NCBI RefSeq assembly: GCF_013373795.3
Contig: NZ_CP088022.1
Coordinates: 1,984,001 to 2,048,000 of the forward strand
Length of the DNA stretch: 64,000 nt
Source of the DNA: Bradyrhizobium quebecense
GTDB taxonomy: Bacteria > Pseudomonadota > Alphaproteobacteria > Rhizobiales > Xanthobacteraceae
Direction of reading: 5' to 3'
The position numbers and the translations under genes are program-made. Positions 45,256 to 53,429 of this stretch are shown piece after piece. A model generated the notes under the pieces. The model searched no databases. It saw nothing but the letters and a program-made list of their open reading frames with translations, and had not been told where the DNA came from. How positions within the stretch are numbered: the first letter of the stretch is position 1; each line of letters starts with the position of its first letter.

Positions 45256-45342
45256 GTAGCCCGGATGGAGCGCAGCGCAATCCGGGACGCGTCATCTGCG
45301 GATCAAGCTGCCCCGGATTGCGCTGCGCTCCATCCGGGCTAC
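45256..45342. repeat. Palindromic intergenic repeat with perfect 31-bp arms, GTAGCCCGGATG family
   Basis: Left arm 45256-45286 and right arm 45312-45342 are exact reverse complements across 31 bp with a 25-bp centre. It lies between the YdeP-type gene and the crotonase stop. The arms could form a very stable RNA hairpin that ends or protects transcripts. Confidence 0.9.
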
Positions 45343-45354
45343 AAGGTGTCACTA

Positions 45355-46125
45355 TTACCGCTTCCGATCCAAGAATCCCTGCAGCAGCCGTTGCGGCTCG
45401 CCGGTCTGGAACGACTTGCCGAACACGCCGACGCTGAGGTTGACCGACTCGGTCAGCGGCAGCTCTTCCCATTGTCGCAGCAGATCCTTCTGGATCCGCA
45501 GCGCCTCGGGGCCGCATTCCAGCAGCGCCTTGACGGTGTGCTCGACGGCCTCATCGAGGCCGCCGGGTTTTGCCACGGTGTCGACAAGGCCCCAGGCGAG
45601 CGCGGTGGAGGCGTCGATGTTCTCCGCTGTCATCATCAGCCAGCGGGCGCGGCCCCAGCCGATCAGGCGCGGCAGCAGTGCTGCGTGAATCACCGAGGGG
45701 ATGCCGACGCGGACCTCGGGCATGCCGAACATCGCGTCATGTGCCGCGACACGGACATCGCAGGCGGCCGCGACCTCGAGGCCGCCGCCGAGGCACCAGC
45801 CGGGCAGGCGAGCGACGACCGGCGCAGGGAATTTGCGCACGGCCTCGCAGAGATCGCGCAGGCGGCTGATGAATGCTTCCGCTGACGTCTGGTCGAGCGT
45901 CGCCATCTCCTTGATGTCGGCGCCGCCGATCATGCTCCGCTCGCTTTCGCCGGCCAGGATCACGGCGCGGATGGTCGGATCGGCGGCGAGGTGCTCAAAG
46001 CCCTCGCGCACGCCGTTGGTCAGGGCGGAGCTGACGATGTTCAGCTTGCCGGCGTTGCAGATCGTGAGGCGGACGACGCCTCTGGCGTCGCGGTCGATGC
46101 CGCAGTGCGGATTGAGCATGTCCAT
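45355..46125 (-). CDS. Enoyl-CoA hydratase/isomerase (crotonase family)
   Basis: A 256-aa crotonase fold. The oxyanion-hole motifs are at GGADIKEMATLDQ and PGWCLGGGLEVAAACDVRVAAHDAMFGMPEVRVGIPS, and the E in MPEVR lies where the second catalytic Glu sits. The C-terminal helices include LLRQWEELPLTESVN. The start is taken at ATG 46125 because the coding similarity begins there; a longer form from 46161 or 46290 is possible but adds an odd signal-like stretch. It is divergent from the thioesterase gene at 46261. Confidence 0.85.
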   Translation of the reverse strand: MDMLNPHCGIDRDARGVVRLTICNAGKLNIVSSALTNGVREGFEHLAADPTIRAVILAGESERSMIGGADIKEMATLDQTSAEAFISRLRDLCEAVRKFPAPVVARLPGWCLGGGLEVAAACDVRVAAHDAMFGMPEVRVGIPSVIHAALLPRLIGWGRARWLMMTAENIDASTALAWGLVDTVAKPGGLDEAVEHTVKALLECGPEALRIQKDLLRQWEELPLTESVNLSVGVFGKSFQTGEPQRLLQGFLDRKR

Positions 46126-46232
46126 TGGAAAAAGTCCCGGCGCAGGAATTGATAGCGCCATGTCTCGGACAAAGCACGTCTCTGTCAAGGCACCGGTCCG
46201 GCGGTTGCGCAGCATCGCGCGGACCGATAGAA

Positions 46233-46249
46233 TTATATTTATCATATAA
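46233..46249. promoter_or_regulatory. Perfect palindrome upstream of thioesterase gene
   Basis: TTATAT-TTATC-ATATAA, perfect 6-bp arms around 5 bp, 12 bp before the thioesterase ATG and between the divergent crotonase and thioesterase genes. It resembles a TetR-type operator or an A/T-rich promoter. A TetR gene follows the thioesterase. Confidence 0.4.
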
Positions 46250-46260
46250 ATGGAGCCGTC

Positions 46261-46800
46261 ATGACCGCCGCCGAGACCACCGACCTGCATTCCCCCGATC
46301 TAACGCGCACGCGCGTGGTGGAATGGCAGGCCCCCGGGCCGGTCGCCAGGGCGGCGATGCCGATGTCCGGCATCGAGGCGATGCGCGCGATCCGCGACGG
46401 CTCCTTGCCGCCGCCGCCGATGGCAAAACTGATCGGCTTCCGCATGGCTGTGGTCGACGAGGGGCGCATCGTGATGGAACTCGAGCCGCATGAGAGCCTG
46501 GAGAACACCATCGGACTCTTGCACGGCGCGACCGCCGCCGCACTGCTCGATACCGCGATGGGCTGCGCGATCTCGACCCTGCTGCCGGCGGGGCAGACCT
46601 CTGTCACGCTCGACCTCAAGCTGACCTATCTGCGCCCGCTCTCGGCGCGCTCGGGAACCATCTCGGCCGAGGGCAAGGTGATCAAGCTCGGCCGCCAGAC
46701 CAGCTACACCGAGGGCTTCGTCCGCGACGGCAGGGGCAATCTTGCGGTGCACGCGACCGCGACGTTTTCCATGCTCGGCGGGGAACCAAAAGCGAAATAA
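46261..46800 (+). CDS. PaaI-family (hotdog) acyl-CoA thioesterase
   Basis: A 179-aa hotdog-fold thioesterase of the PaaI type, hydrolysing an acyl-CoA to the free acid and CoA. LHGATAAALLDTAMGCAISTLLP holds the expected His-Gly...Asp (D in LLDTAM) motif, and TSYTEGFVRDGRGNLAVHATATFSM is the conserved strand. Ribosome site ATGGAGCCGTC before the ATG. The TetR gene follows after 60 bp and may regulate it. Confidence 0.92.
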   Translation: MTAAETTDLHSPDLTRTRVVEWQAPGPVARAAMPMSGIEAMRAIRDGSLPPPPMAKLIGFRMAVVDEGRIVMELEPHESLENTIGLLHGATAAALLDTAMGCAISTLLPAGQTSVTLDLKLTYLRPLSARSGTISAEGKVIKLGRQTSYTEGFVRDGRGNLAVHATATFSMLGGEPKAK

Positions 46801-46860
46801 CTGCAGCATTCCCGGCGCAAATCTGCTATTGTATGATTAGAAACATTCCATGAGAGCGGC

Positions 46861-47475
46861 ATGCGCTATTCGAAAGAACACAAGCAGGAGACCCACGCGC
46901 GGATCGTGAAGAAGGCTGCGACGCGGCTGCGCGAGAAGGGCGCTCATGGCATCGGCGTCGCCGACCTGATGAAGGACGCCGGCCTGACCCATGGTGGATT
47001 CTACGCGCATTTCGACTCGCGCGAGGCGCTGGTGATCGAGGCCTTCAACTACGCCATGGACCGCGCCAACGAGCGCTGGCGCAGGGTCACGGCGGAGGTG
47101 CCGCCGGAGAAGCGGCTTGCGACCATCGTCGACGGCTACCTGTCTGCGGTGCATCGCGACGATCCCGGCCAGGGCTGCGCGGTCCCGGCGCTCGGCGCCG
47201 AGATCGCCCGCGAAAGCCTGAAGACCCGCAAGGCCTTTGCGCTCAAGCTCGACCAGATGATCGACATGATCACCGACCAGATCCAGGACGTGCCGCGCAA
47301 GACCGCGCGCAAGCAGGCGATGGCCACGCTCGCGACCATGCTGGGCACCATCGTGATGTCGCGGATCGCAGGCAATGGCGAGATGTCCGACGAGATCCTG
47401 AGCGCGGGCCGCGAGGCGGCGCTGGGACGTGCGACGACGGTGAAGGCGTCGGCGAAGAAAGCCAAGGTAAACTAG
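46861..47475 (+). CDS. TetR-family transcriptional regulator
   Basis: A 204-aa TetR/AcrR protein with an N-terminal helix-turn-helix at about residues 6-52 (SKEHKQETHARIVKKAATRLREKGAHGIGVADLMKDAGLTHGGFYAHFDSREALVIEAF) and a C-terminal TetR_C-like helical domain. Likely represses the thioesterase/crotonase genes next door. A hairpin with a GAAA loop follows its stop at 47492-47519. Confidence 0.93.
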   Translation: MRYSKEHKQETHARIVKKAATRLREKGAHGIGVADLMKDAGLTHGGFYAHFDSREALVIEAFNYAMDRANERWRRVTAEVPPEKRLATIVDGYLSAVHRDDPGQGCAVPALGAEIARESLKTRKAFALKLDQMIDMITDQIQDVPRKTARKQAMATLATMLGTIVMSRIAGNGEMSDEILSAGREAALGRATTVKASAKKAKVN

Positions 47476-47491
47476 CCGATTTGCTTCCCTG

Positions 47492-47519
47492 CGTCGTCCC
47501 GGCGAAAGCCGGGACGACG
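47492..47519. repeat. Perfect hairpin with GAAA loop after the TetR gene
   Basis: CGTCGTCCCGGC-GAAA-GCCGGGACGACG, 12-bp arms with a 4-nt loop, 17 bp after the TetR stop. Position and shape suit an intrinsic transcription stop, although there is no T-run. Related to the arms at 39515. Confidence 0.7.
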
Positions 47520-47637
47520 ACATTATGGCCCGCTAGGGAGCGTGCGCCCGGTTTCCATCGTCTTGTAGGATGTAGTCGGTCACCGACGCGGTTTGCCGGT
47601 TCGATTCTGCTGCTGAGGGTGCGCCGCGAACCCACAT

Positions 47638-49254
47638 TCATTCGGGGAGCCCGGCTGCGCGAAGGGCCTTGGTAAAGACCGCAAGATCCTCCGCTCGCCG
47701 AAATGGTGCGAGCTCTCCCAGATTGGAGATGCGCAAATCGGGATCGCGCTCGCGGATACGTGCGATGCCCTTTTGTGCCGCCTCGAGGCGTCCGGTGAGT
47801 GCGTTGCTGGCTGCGGACATGCAGATGGCCAGCAGGAAATCCGAATTGTCGCGCAATGCTCTTTCGGCCCATGACGACGCCATTTCGTAGCGGCCCGAGA
47901 GAAAATGCGCATACGACACCGCTCCGTGTATGCCGTACATGGATGGATCGAGAGGGCTGAGGCGCATGGCGTGCATCGCGTAGTCAAGCGCGAGATCGGG
48001 TTCGCCCCTGAAGGCTCTCACCCAGGCACCGAGATGCCACGCTTGCGCCAGGTTCGGATTGACCGCCAGCCCGCGATCCACGAAGGCGGCGGCATCATCG
48101 AATTCATGGGCGATGAAGGCGAGGACATAGGCACCCATGCACATCGCTGCCGGGTCGTCTACTCCGAGGTGCACCGCCTTCCAGCCTAGCCGCGTGGCTT
48201 CGGCACTTTCCTGCGCGCGATCGATCATCCAGTGGCGCGCTTTGCGTTGGATGTAGCACCACCCGGCCATGCCATAGGCGCAGGCGAGACCGGGGTCGAG
48301 CTGGATCGCCTTGCTGAAGAGCTGGAGCGCTTCGCCGTTGGCTTCCCTGGTCCACTGGCGAACGATCGCCAATCCACGCAGGTAATAGTCGTATGCATCC
48401 AGATTCTCGGTTGGCTTGCGCCTGGCTCGCTTGATTTCCTCGCGCTGCAGCATGGGCGCGATGGCGCCCACGACGGTGGAGGTCACCTGGTCCTGCAGAT
48501 CGAAGATATCTTCGAGCGCCCCATCAAAGCGGTCCGCCCAGAGATGTGCGCCGGTTTCGGTATCGATCAGCTGACCGGCGATGCGAATGCGGTTTCCGGC
48601 CTTGCGCACGCTGCCTTCGAGCACATAGCGCACCGCAAGCTCGCGGCCGACCTGCTTGATGTCCACGGGCCGGCCCTTGTAGGTGAAACTCGAATTGCGC
48701 GCGATCACGAGCAGCCAGCGAAACCGCGACAGCGCCATCGTGATCTCTTCCACGACGCCATCGGCGAAATACTCTTGCTCAGGGTCGGCGCTGAGGTTCT
48801 GAAACGGCAGCACGGCGATCGAAGGCTTGTCGGTGAGCTTGCGGGGTGGCTGCTGCGGTTCGACCGGAGGGTCGGCTGTTGCCGCGCTCGCCGGCACCGG
48901 CTCTTCCCGGACCATGCCGACGAACCGGAAGCCCTTGCGCGGCAGGGTCTTGATGAGGCGCTGCGCCTGGCCGGAATCGCCGATCGCGCTCCGCGCAGCG
49001 TTGAAACGTGTGGTCAGGGCCGCATCGGACACGCAGCGCCCGTTCCAGATCGCCTCGATGAGATCGTCCTTGCTGACGACGCGCTCCCTGTTGCGGATCA
49101 GAAAGTCGAGCAGGTCGAATACCTGTGGCGCGACGGAGACCACGTCCGTCCCGCGATGCAGCTCGCGCCGGTCCGTGTCGAGTGCGTACTCCTCGAAGAG
49201 ATAGCGCAAGCCGCGAATCCCTTGGGTGTGCGTCCGATGGTCGCGATGAGGCAC
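47638..49254 (-). CDS. CadC-type winged-helix regulator with TolB-like domain and TPR repeats
   Basis: A 538-aa protein: winged helix-turn-helix (OmpR/CadC type) at about residues 20-113 (VSVAPQVFDLLDFLIRNRERVVSKDDLIEAIWNGRCVSDAALTTRFNAARSAIG), a TolB-like/adenylate-cyclase-associated domain at about 140-280 (KPSIAVLPFQNLSADPEQEYFADGVVEEITMALSRF), then TPR-like helical repeats to the end. There is no membrane helix, unlike true CadC, and no cyclase domain. Start GTG 49254. Such regulators are common in Bradyrhizobium but their signals are mostly unknown. The small DUF1127 gene starts 122 bp upstream, divergently. Confidence 0.88.
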   Translation of the reverse strand: MPHRDHRTHTQGIRGLRYLFEEYALDTDRRELHRGTDVVSVAPQVFDLLDFLIRNRERVVSKDDLIEAIWNGRCVSDAALTTRFNAARSAIGDSGQAQRLIKTLPRKGFRFVGMVREEPVPASAATADPPVEPQQPPRKLTDKPSIAVLPFQNLSADPEQEYFADGVVEEITMALSRFRWLLVIARNSSFTYKGRPVDIKQVGRELAVRYVLEGSVRKAGNRIRIAGQLIDTETGAHLWADRFDGALEDIFDLQDQVTSTVVGAIAPMLQREEIKRARRKPTENLDAYDYYLRGLAIVRQWTREANGEALQLFSKAIQLDPGLACAYGMAGWCYIQRKARHWMIDRAQESAEATRLGWKAVHLGVDDPAAMCMGAYVLAFIAHEFDDAAAFVDRGLAVNPNLAQAWHLGAWVRAFRGEPDLALDYAMHAMRLSPLDPSMYGIHGAVSYAHFLSGRYEMASSWAERALRDNSDFLLAICMSAASNALTGRLEAAQKGIARIRERDPDLRISNLGELAPFRRAEDLAVFTKALRAAGLPE

Positions 49255-49375
49255 TGTGGCCGGGCCTCACGCGCTAAGAATAAGCCGCCGGTGAGGAAAA
49301 TGTAAGCCGGCTGTCAAGTGCGCTCGAGCACGCCCCGGTACCTTGCCCTGACGGAACGAACCTCGAGGTGCTGCA

Positions 49376-49618
49376 ATGAGCACGACCTACAGTCCATTGA
49401 ATTCGGCCCAAGCGACCGCATCGACGCCGCGGATCTCCGGCGCCTTCAGGAGCTTTTGGGACGCAATTCAGGAATGGCGCAAATGGGAGCGGCTGCGCGC
49501 CGATCTCGGCAGCCTGAGCGATCGGGAGCTCATGGATATCGGAATCTCGCGCGGCGAGGTCGACTACGTCGCATCGAACCGGGATACCGACCCGCGCGGC
49601 ATCCGATCCGCCGGATGA
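49376..49618 (+). CDS. DUF1127 (YjiS-like) small protein
   Basis: An 80-aa protein with the DUF1127 signature in its middle (WDAIQEWRKWERLRADLGSLSDRELMDIGISRGEVDYVA). The N-terminal 20 residues are variable. DUF1127 proteins act in stress and phosphate/carbon metabolism and some bind RNA, but this copy is uncharacterised. It is divergent from the CadC-type gene, and the LysR gene converges on it. Confidence 0.88.
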   Translation: MSTTYSPLNSAQATASTPRISGAFRSFWDAIQEWRKWERLRADLGSLSDRELMDIGISRGEVDYVASNRDTDPRGIRSAG

Positions 49619-49630
49619 CGTCGCCGGGCC

Positions 49631-50545
49631 CTACGGCCCACTAAACAGCGCGCGCTCGCCTTCCACGGTCTCGTAGATGTAATCCGCCACTGCGCGGATG
49701 CGGGCAAGGTCCTTGCTGTCGGCGTGCATCAGGAGCCAGAAGGTGCGCGAGATCCGCACCTCGTCTCGCAGCACCGGCTGCAATTCGGGGTGGGCCGATG
49801 CCATGAAGTGCGGGAGCACGGCTATGCCGAAGCCGGCGATGGTGGCGTTGAGCTGTGCGATCAGATTGGCGCTGCGGAATTTTGCCGAGATCTTCGGCGA
49901 GACCTGCGGCAGATAGTCCAGCTCCGGCGTGAACAGCAGCTCCTCGATATAGCCGACGAAGCGGTGCTGAGGCAGGTCGGCGCGCGCGGCGATCTTTTGC
50001 GCCTGCGCGAGATAGCCTGGTGCGGCATAAAGCCCGAGCGTGTAGTCGAGCAGCTTGCGGCCGACGATGCGGCCTTCCTTCGGCATGGTCAGGCTGATCG
50101 CGATGTCGGCCTCGCGTTTGGAGAGCGAGAACAGCCGCGCGGTGGCGACGAGCTGCAAATCGAGATCGGGATACCGCTCGGTGAACTTGACCAGCCGCGA
50201 GGCCAAAAAGTGACTGCCGAAGCCGTCGGGCGCGCCGATCCGCACCGTGCCGGTGAGATGCGCGCGCGAGCCGCCGACCGCCTCCTGGTTGGCGACGATG
50301 GTCGATTCCATCGCCTCGGCGCTGTCGGCGACCCGCTGACCGGCCTCGGTCAGCAGGTAGCCGGTCTTGCGGCGATCAAACAGTTTTGCGGAGAGGTGGC
50401 GCTCCAGCCGGTCGACACGCCGGATCACTGTGGCATGATCGACGCCGAGCTGCTTGGCGGCAGCCGAAACCGATCCGCCGCGCACGATGGACAGCACGAA
50501 ACGGAAGTCGTCCCAGTCGATCGTGTCGCCGCCTTGATCCTGCAT
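49631..50545 (-). CDS. LysR-family regulator next to the valine catabolic operon
   Basis: A 304-aa LysR regulator. Winged helix in IDWDDFRFVLSIVRGGSVSAAAKQLGVDHATVIRRVDRLERHL at about residues 9-52, effector domain after it (HLTGTVRIGAPDGFGSHFLASRL). Start taken at ATG 50545; an in-frame ATG at 50602 gives a longer N terminus. It is divergent from mmsA, with about 120 bp between them, so it probably controls the operon. Confidence 0.92.
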   Translation of the reverse strand: MQDQGGDTIDWDDFRFVLSIVRGGSVSAAAKQLGVDHATVIRRVDRLERHLSAKLFDRRKTGYLLTEAGQRVADSAEAMESTIVANQEAVGGSRAHLTGTVRIGAPDGFGSHFLASRLVKFTERYPDLDLQLVATARLFSLSKREADIAISLTMPKEGRIVGRKLLDYTLGLYAAPGYLAQAQKIAARADLPQHRFVGYIEELLFTPELDYLPQVSPKISAKFRSANLIAQLNATIAGFGIAVLPHFMASAHPELQPVLRDEVRISRTFWLLMHADSKDLARIRAVADYIYETVEGERALFSGP

Positions 50546-50621
50546 TTCCGCACATCTATGGTGCAATTTATCGGACTTGAATCCTATAAAATGCAGGGTC
50601 ATTAGGGTTTGTAAAGCGATC

Positions 50622-50640
50622 TCGCCGCGAGGAGCGGCGA
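50622..50640. promoter_or_regulatory. Perfect hairpin in the mmsA leader
   Basis: TCGCCGC-GAGGA-GCGGCGA: a perfect 7-bp stem with a GAGGA loop, 25 bp upstream of the mmsA start. If the transcript starts upstream, it would fold in the leader close to the ribosome site. The loop resembles a Shine-Dalgarno sequence. Confidence 0.45.
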
Positions 50641-50665
50641 TTCACGTCTCCAAGGGAGGATATTC

Positions 50666-52162
50666 ATGCGCTCGATCGGACATTTCATCAGTGGCAAGGA
50701 GGTCAAGGGCACCTCGGGGCGTACGGCCGACGTCTTCGAGCCGATGACCGGCGACGTCCAGGCCAAGGTGGCGCTGGCCTCCAAGGCCGAAGTTCGCGCC
50801 GCGGTGGAAAACGCCCGCGCAGCGCAGGGCGAATGGGCCGCCACCAACCCGCAGCGCCGTGCGCGCGTGATGATGAAATTCGTCGAGCTGGTGCAGCGCG
50901 ACTACGACAAGCTCGCCGAACTGCTGGCGCGTGAGCACGGCAAGACGGTTCCCGACGCCAAGGGCGACATCCAGCGCGGCCTCGAGGTCGCCGAGTTCGC
51001 CTGCGGTATCCCGCATCTGATGAAGGGCGAGTACACCGAGGGCGCCGGCCCCGGCATCGACATCTATTCGATGCGCCAGCCGCTCGGCGTCGTCGCCGGC
51101 ATCACCCCGTTCAACTTCCCGGCGATGATCCCGATGTGGAAGTTCGCGCCCGCGATCGCCTGCGGCAACGCCTTCATCCTCAAGCCGTCCGAGCGCGATC
51201 CCGGCGTGCCGATGAAGCTCGCCGAGCTGATGATCGAAGCGGGCCTGCCGGCCGGCATTCTCAACGTCGTCAACGGCGACAAGGAAGCGGTCGACGCCAT
51301 CCTCGACGATCCCGACATCAAGGCGATCGGCTTCGTCGGCTCGACGCCCATTGCACAGTATATCTATGAACGCGCCGCGCAGACCGGCAAGCGGTGCCAG
51401 TGCTTCGGCGGCGCCAAGAACCACGCCATCATCATGCCCGATGCCGACATGGACCAGGCGGTCGACGCGCTGATCGGCGCCGGCTACGGCTCGGCCGGCG
51501 AACGCTGCATGGCGGTGTCGGTCGCGGTGCCCGTCGGCAAGACCACCGCCGACCGGCTGATGGAAAAGCTGATCCCGCGCGTCGAGTCGCTCAAGATCGG
51601 CACCTCGGTCGATCCGTCGGCCGATTACGGTCCGCTGGTGACCCGCGAGGCGGTCGAGAAGGTCAAGAGCTACATCGATATCGGCGTCAAGGAAGGCGCG
51701 ACGCTTGCCGTCGACGGCCGCGGCTTCAAGATGCAGGGCTACGAGAACGGCTTCTATCTCGGCGGTTCGCTGTTCGACAACGTCACCAAGGACATGCGGA
51801 TCTACAAGGAAGAGATTTTTGGCCCGGTGCTTTCGGTGGTGCGCGCCAAGGACTATCACGAGGCGCTGGCGCTGCCGTCCGACCATGATTACGGCAACGG
51901 CGTTGCGATCTTCACCCGCGACGGCGACGCGGCGCGCGACTTCGCGGCCAAGGTCAATGTCGGCATGGTCGGCGTCAACGTGCCGATCCCGGTGCCGATC
52001 GCCTATTACACTTTCGGCGGCTGGAAGAAGTCCGGCTTCGGCGATCTCAACCAGCACGGTCCGGACTCGGTTCGCTTCTACACCAAGACCAAGACGGTGA
52101 CCTCGCGTTGGCCGTCCGGCGTCAAGGACGGCGCGGAGTTCTCGATCCCGACGATGAAGTGA
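50666..52162 (+). CDS. mmsA: CoA-acylating methylmalonate-semialdehyde dehydrogenase
   Basis: A 498-aa aldehyde dehydrogenase that converts methylmalonate semialdehyde to propionyl-CoA (valine/pyrimidine catabolism). Catalytic Cys is C281 (GSAGERCMAVSVAVPVGK), with NAD-binding FVGSTPIAQYIYE and FGPVLSVVRAKD. N-terminal SIGHFISGKEVKGTSGRTADVFEP matches MmsA. Ribosome site AAGGGAGGA before ATG. First gene of the operon followed by dehydrogenase, hydrolase and mmsB. Confidence 0.96.
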   Translation: MRSIGHFISGKEVKGTSGRTADVFEPMTGDVQAKVALASKAEVRAAVENARAAQGEWAATNPQRRARVMMKFVELVQRDYDKLAELLAREHGKTVPDAKGDIQRGLEVAEFACGIPHLMKGEYTEGAGPGIDIYSMRQPLGVVAGITPFNFPAMIPMWKFAPAIACGNAFILKPSERDPGVPMKLAELMIEAGLPAGILNVVNGDKEAVDAILDDPDIKAIGFVGSTPIAQYIYERAAQTGKRCQCFGGAKNHAIIMPDADMDQAVDALIGAGYGSAGERCMAVSVAVPVGKTTADRLMEKLIPRVESLKIGTSVDPSADYGPLVTREAVEKVKSYIDIGVKEGATLAVDGRGFKMQGYENGFYLGGSLFDNVTKDMRIYKEEIFGPVLSVVRAKDYHEALALPSDHDYGNGVAIFTRDGDAARDFAAKVNVGMVGVNVPIPVPIAYYTFGGWKKSGFGDLNQHGPDSVRFYTKTKTVTSRWPSGVKDGAEFSIPTMK

Positions 52163-52172
52163 TTTCCTCAAC

Positions 52173-52257
52173 CGTCATTGCGAGGAGCGCAGCGACGAAG
52201 CAATCCATTCTTTCCCGGCGTGGAGATGTGGATTGCTTCGCTTCGCTCGCAATGACG
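52173..52257. repeat. Palindromic intergenic repeat, CGTCATTGCGAG family
   Basis: Second copy of the element at 11972-12054: terminal 12-bp arms CGTCATTGCGAG/CTCGCAATGACG are perfect, with GCAATCCAT/TGGATTGC inside. It sits between mmsA and the acyl-CoA dehydrogenase inside the operon, in the 5' leader of the latter. Confidence 0.85.
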
Positions 52258-52283
52258 AGGGGATAGCAAGGGTAGGCGGCGAG

Positions 52284-53429
52284 ATGCAGTTCGCTCTCAA
52301 CGAGGACCAGATCGCGGTACGCGACATGGCGCGGGCGTTTGCGGCGGAGAAGATCGCGCCGCACGCGCTCGAATGGGACGAGAAGAAGCACTTTCCGGTC
52401 GACGTGATGCGCGAGGCCGCAAACCTCGGCATCGGCGGCATCTACATCAAGGACGATGTCGGCGGCTCGGCGATGACGCGCTTCGATGCGGCGCTGATCT
52501 TCGAGGCCTTGGCGACGGGCTGTCCGACCACGTCCGCCTTCATCTCGATCCACAACATGGCTTCCTGGATGATCGATGCCTATGGCAACGACACCCAGCG
52601 CCACACATGGTTGCCGAAGCTCTGCACCATGGAGCTGCTCGCGAGCTACTGCCTGACCGAGCCGGGCGCCGGATCCGATGCGGCTGCGTTGCGCACCCGC
52701 GCGGTGCGCGACGGCGACCATTACGTGCTCAACGGCCAGAAGCAGTTCATCTCTGGCGCCGGCAGCACCGATCTCCTGGTGGCGATGGTGCGCACCGGCG
52801 GCGATGGCCCCGGCGGCGTCTCGACGATCGTCGTCGACGGCAAGACGCCGGGCGTGTCGTTCGGCGCCAATGAGCGCAAGATGGGCTGGAATGCACAGCC
52901 GACCCGTGCCGTGGTATTCGAGAACGCGCGCGTGCCGGTCGAAAACCGGCTGGGCGAGGAGGGCATCGGCTTCAAGATCGCGATGGCCGGTCTCGACGGC
53001 GGCCGTCTCAACATCGCGGCGTGCTCGCTCGGCGGCGCGCAGACGGCGCTCGACAAGGCGCTGGCCTATATGAAAGACCGTAAGGCCTTTGGAAAGCGCC
53101 TCGACGAATTCCAGGCACTGCAGTTCAAGATCGCCGACATGGCAACCGAGCTCGAAGCCGCACGCACCTTCCTGTGGCGCGCAGCGGCCGCACTTGACCG
53201 CAAGGATCCCGACGCCTCCATGCTGTGCGCGATGGCGAAACGGTTCGGCACCGATGTCGGCTTCGAGGTCGCCAACCAGGCGCTGCAACTGCATGGCGGT
53301 TACGGCTACCTCAGCGAATACGGCGTCGAGAAGATCGTGCGCGATCTGCGCGTGCACCAGATCCTCGAAGGCACCAATGAAATCATGCGGCTGATCGTGT
53401 CGCGCAAATTGATCGAGGGCGCGCGATGA
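52284..53429 (+). CDS. Acyl-CoA dehydrogenase, isobutyryl-CoA dehydrogenase-like
   Basis: A 381-aa FAD acyl-CoA dehydrogenase with the usual active-site Glu at E362 (LEGTNEI). YCLTEPGAGSDAA and WFISGA-type flavin-binding blocks are present. In this operon it should act on isobutyryl-CoA (valine) or similar. The start at 52284 fits the family N terminus; an earlier in-frame ATG at 52233 is inside the palindromic repeat. The stop overlaps the next start (ATGA). Confidence 0.92.
   Translation: MQFALNEDQIAVRDMARAFAAEKIAPHALEWDEKKHFPVDVMREAANLGIGGIYIKDDVGGSAMTRFDAALIFEALATGCPTTSAFISIHNMASWMIDAYGNDTQRHTWLPKLCTMELLASYCLTEPGAGSDAAALRTRAVRDGDHYVLNGQKQFISGAGSTDLLVAMVRTGGDGPGGVSTIVVDGKTPGVSFGANERKMGWNAQPTRAVVFENARVPVENRLGEEGIGFKIAMAGLDGGRLNIAACSLGGAQTALDKALAYMKDRKAFGKRLDEFQALQFKIADMATELEAARTFLWRAAAALDRKDPDASMLCAMAKRFGTDVGFEVANQALQLHGGYGYLSEYGVEKIVRDLRVHQILEGTNEIMRLIVSRKLIEGAR

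Noticed and set aside
47541..47637. A stretch after the winged-helix/TPR gene whose minus-strand translation (SVTDYILQDDGNR) looks slightly like the C terminus of a LysR protein
   Set aside because: The match is about ten loosely similar residues and has no flanking LysR sequence; too weak to call a pseudogene.
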